From: CAYPUT01 sp046541715
GTDB lineage: Bacteria > Spirochaetota > Spirochaetia > DSM-27196 > PWMO01
Direction: 5' to 3'
Assembly: GCA_046541715.1 (NCBI GenBank)
Contig: JBKHCS010000140.1
Location: 1 to 7,239, forward strand
Length of the DNA stretch: 7,239 nucleotides
Below the pieces are notes generated by a model. That model ran no database searches. It was not told the origin of the DNA and saw only the letters and a list, made by a program, of their open reading frames with translations. The position numbers and the translations under genes were made by a program. Of the stretch, positions 6,420 to 7,239 are shown piece by piece. Within the stretch, counting starts at the first letter, position 1. Every line of letters starts with the position of its first letter.

Positions 6420-7068
6420 TGGTCTGGTAGTAGTCGAGCTGCTCGAGGATGTGAGCCGACATGATCTCTTTGGCCTCCTCGACGTTTCCCGCTTCGACGG
6501 CGTCGACGATTCGTGAATGCTGCGCCACGAAGGCCGCGAGGCGCTCCGGGGGAAGGTGGAGGACCAGCCGCAGGAGCTGAATCTTGGCGTCGAGCTTTTC
6601 GAAGAGCTCGTAGAGATGGGGATTGCCGCACCGCCGGGCGATGGAGAGGTGGAAATCGCTGTCGTGCTCGAAAATAAGGGCCACGTCTTTCTTCGCGACG
6701 GCCATATTACAGGCGTCGCTGAGACGACGGAGCTCCGCGATGTCCGACGGGCCGGCCCGCTTCGCCAAAAGGCCGACGGCTAGGCTCTCGAAGACCGCTC
6801 GGAGCTCTGCAACGTCGGCGGCTTCATCCGGAGAGAGAGATACTACTTCGGCGTAGCTTCTCGGTTTAACCCTGACGAGCCCGTACTCTTCGAGGCGCCG
6901 AAGCGCTTCCCGGATCGGAGTCCGGCTCAGACCGAAGCGACTAGCGACCTTTTCTTCCGGAATGCGCTCCCCTCCCTTGAGCTCTCCCGAGAGGATCAGG
7001 TCTTTGATGTAGTAGTACACCCGATTCGACAAGGACATCCTGTCTATGTCGTAGGTAACACGGTCCAA
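6409..7068 (-). CDS. GntR-family regulator, FadR/FCD subfamily (paralogue 2)
   Basis: This 219-residue regulator is a close relative of the one at 4414-5100, with about 152 of 214 aligned residues identical by hand count. The winged helix-turn-helix is nearly unchanged: residues 11-73 differ at four positions, all mild (D/N, F/Y, I/V, I/V), and the recognition helix is identical. In the FCD domain the metal ligands D136, H140, H184 and H206 are kept, and residues 133-173 differ at three positions. The last 40 residues and the 92-131 stretch have diverged, which could change ligand or dimer preference. The start is a TTG at 7066-7068, supported by AAAGGA 8 nt upstream and by alignment with paralogue 1 from its first residue. 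It converges on the antiporter gene with an 11-bp overlap. An operator-like site begins right behind its ribosome site, suggesting autoregulation or cross-regulation. Confidence 0.92.
   Translation of the reverse strand: MDRVTYDIDRMSLSNRVYYYIKDLILSGELKGGERIPEEKVASRFGLSRTPIREALRRLEEYGLVRVKPRSYAEVVSLSPDEAADVAELRAVFESLAVGLLAKRAGPSDIAELRRLSDACNMAVAKKDVALIFEHDSDFHLSIARRCGNPHLYELFEKLDAKIQLLRLVLHLPPERLAAFVAQHSRIVDAVEAGNVEEAKEIMSAHILEQLDYYQTITG
6427..7068 (-). repeat. Diverged direct repeat, copy 2 (GntR gene body)
   Basis: This is the partner of the 642-bp repeat at 4459-5100, encoding residues 1-214 of the second regulator. The alignment is gap-free, and similarity stops at the codon where the first regulator runs into the DUF4340 gene. 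The level of divergence points to an old duplication rather than a recent one or an assembly artefact. Confidence 0.8.
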
Positions 7069-7076
7069 TGCTGCAA

Positions 7077-7082
7077 TCCTTT
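7077..7082 (-). promoter_or_regulatory. Ribosome binding site for the TTG-started GntR paralogue 2
   Basis: On the minus strand AAAGGA lies 8 nt before the TTG at 7066-7068. It supports that non-ATG start, since no in-frame ATG is available before residue 11. It directly abuts the operator-like site at 7083-7098. Confidence 0.65.
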
Positions 7083-7098
7083 ATCGTATATTGTACAC
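7083..7098. promoter_or_regulatory. Putative GntR operator 2
   Basis: ATCGTATATTGTACAC matches operator 1 (5116-5131) at 12 of 16 bases; both fit AT-Y-GTATA-NNN-TACAC. The dyad here is weaker (CGTAT-ATT-GTACA, three of five arm pairs). On the minus strand the same bases include TACAAT, which could be a -10 with TTGCGG 18 nt upstream (7114-7119), but the match is modest. Binding here would block the regulator's own expression. Confidence 0.5.
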
Positions 7099-7118
7099 AG
7101 TAAACGACTGGCTCCGCA

Positions 7119-7126
7119 ATACGATA
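7119..7126. promoter_or_regulatory. Possible upstream half-site of the GntR operator
   Basis: ATACGATA repeats the core of operator 1 exactly and forms a perfect 8-bp inverted repeat with TATCGTAT at 7082-7089, spaced by 29 bp. It might be a second contact for a regulator dimer or for looping. Short AT-rich matches can arise by chance, so this is tentative. Confidence 0.3.
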
Positions 7127-7162
7127 TCACCCGCCTCCGGAAACATCCACCGGGTCCCAACG

Positions 7163-7239
7163 CTAAACCGCCCCATCCATCCTACGCCTTGAAGCCGAAA
7201 CCGGGAGCTCGATTCGAATGGTCGTCCCGGCGTCCGGGG
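7163..7239 (-). CDS. Possible C-terminus of a sensor histidine kinase (5' part outside window)
   Basis: Reading in from the right edge on the minus strand, one frame gives 24 codons and a TAG at 7163-7165. The first residues read PDAGTTIRIELPVSA. This fits the last strand of HATPase_c domains, where a G-x-GTT/GTR turn precedes a strand ending in LP just before the protein ends. The short basic tail that follows (SRRRMDGAV) is unremarkable. If right, a two-component kinase gene ends 94 bp upstream of the second GntR gene on the same strand. Only 24 residues are visible, so chance resemblance is possible, and the kinase-like ATPase could also belong to another GHKL protein. Confidence 0.45.
   Translation of the reverse strand, partial: PDAGTTIRIELPVSASRRRMDGAV

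Larger units (their letters stand above)
7069..7162. other. Control region between the second GntR gene and the edge frame
   Basis: This 94-bp gap is more AT-rich near the regulator (7077-7130) than the rest of the window. It holds the ribosome site, operator 2 and a possible half-site. The right part (7130-7162) shows no hairpin followed by a T-run on either strand, so no intrinsic terminator can be called for the edge gene. Confidence 0.5.

Noticed and set aside
4459..7068. Composite transposon explanation for the flanking repeats
   Set aside because: The repeats are intact regulator genes with no transposase, terminal inverted repeats or target-site duplication visible.

Overview
The window looks like part of a GC-rich bacterial chromosome, with tightly packed genes and frequent start/stop overlaps. 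An ABC ATPase, an ABC-2 permease, a GldG-type auxiliary protein and a DUF4340 protein follow one another in a single run. This layout is known from Bacteroidota (the gliding GldA/F/G export system) and from non-gliding phyla such as Spirochaetota. Base composition and protein style make me favour a spirochaete or similar GC-rich lineage, but that is inference only; no rRNA or marker gene is present.

Region 1 (2-4462, + strand) is a four-gene operon. It holds the 3' two-thirds or so of an ATPase gene cut by the window edge, then a six-helix permease, a GldG-family protein and a 600-residue DUF4340 protein. Every junction overlaps (ATGA, ATGA, TAATG), so translation is probably coupled and the products probably form one envelope complex. 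The DUF4340 protein reads as four tandem modules of about 140 residues.

Region 2 (4414-7068) is a cassette of three genes. A 407-residue Na+/H+ antiporter is flanked by two closely related FCD-type GntR regulators, both on the minus strand. By motif the antiporter belongs to the NHA/SLC9B branch of CPA2 (Asp-Asp pair, SPAVVVPS, LPKATVQAA). The first regulator is divergent from the antiporter across a 95-bp gap and overlaps the DUF4340 gene tail-to-tail by 49 bp. The second overlaps the antiporter tail-to-tail by 11 bp. The regulators share about 70% of residues (hand count) and almost identical DNA-binding domains. Matching 16-bp operator-like sites (12 of 16 bases identical) lie just upstream of both ribosome binding sites. 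The likely picture is a cross-regulated paralogue pair that controls itself and perhaps the antiporter through one operator type. The ligand is unknown; FCD domains usually sense small carboxylates with a bound metal.

Region 3 (7069-7239) holds the control region of the second regulator and, at the right edge, a short minus-strand reading frame resembling the C-terminal end of a histidine-kinase ATPase domain. I see no tRNA, rRNA, CRISPR array, insertion sequence or convincing intrinsic terminator.
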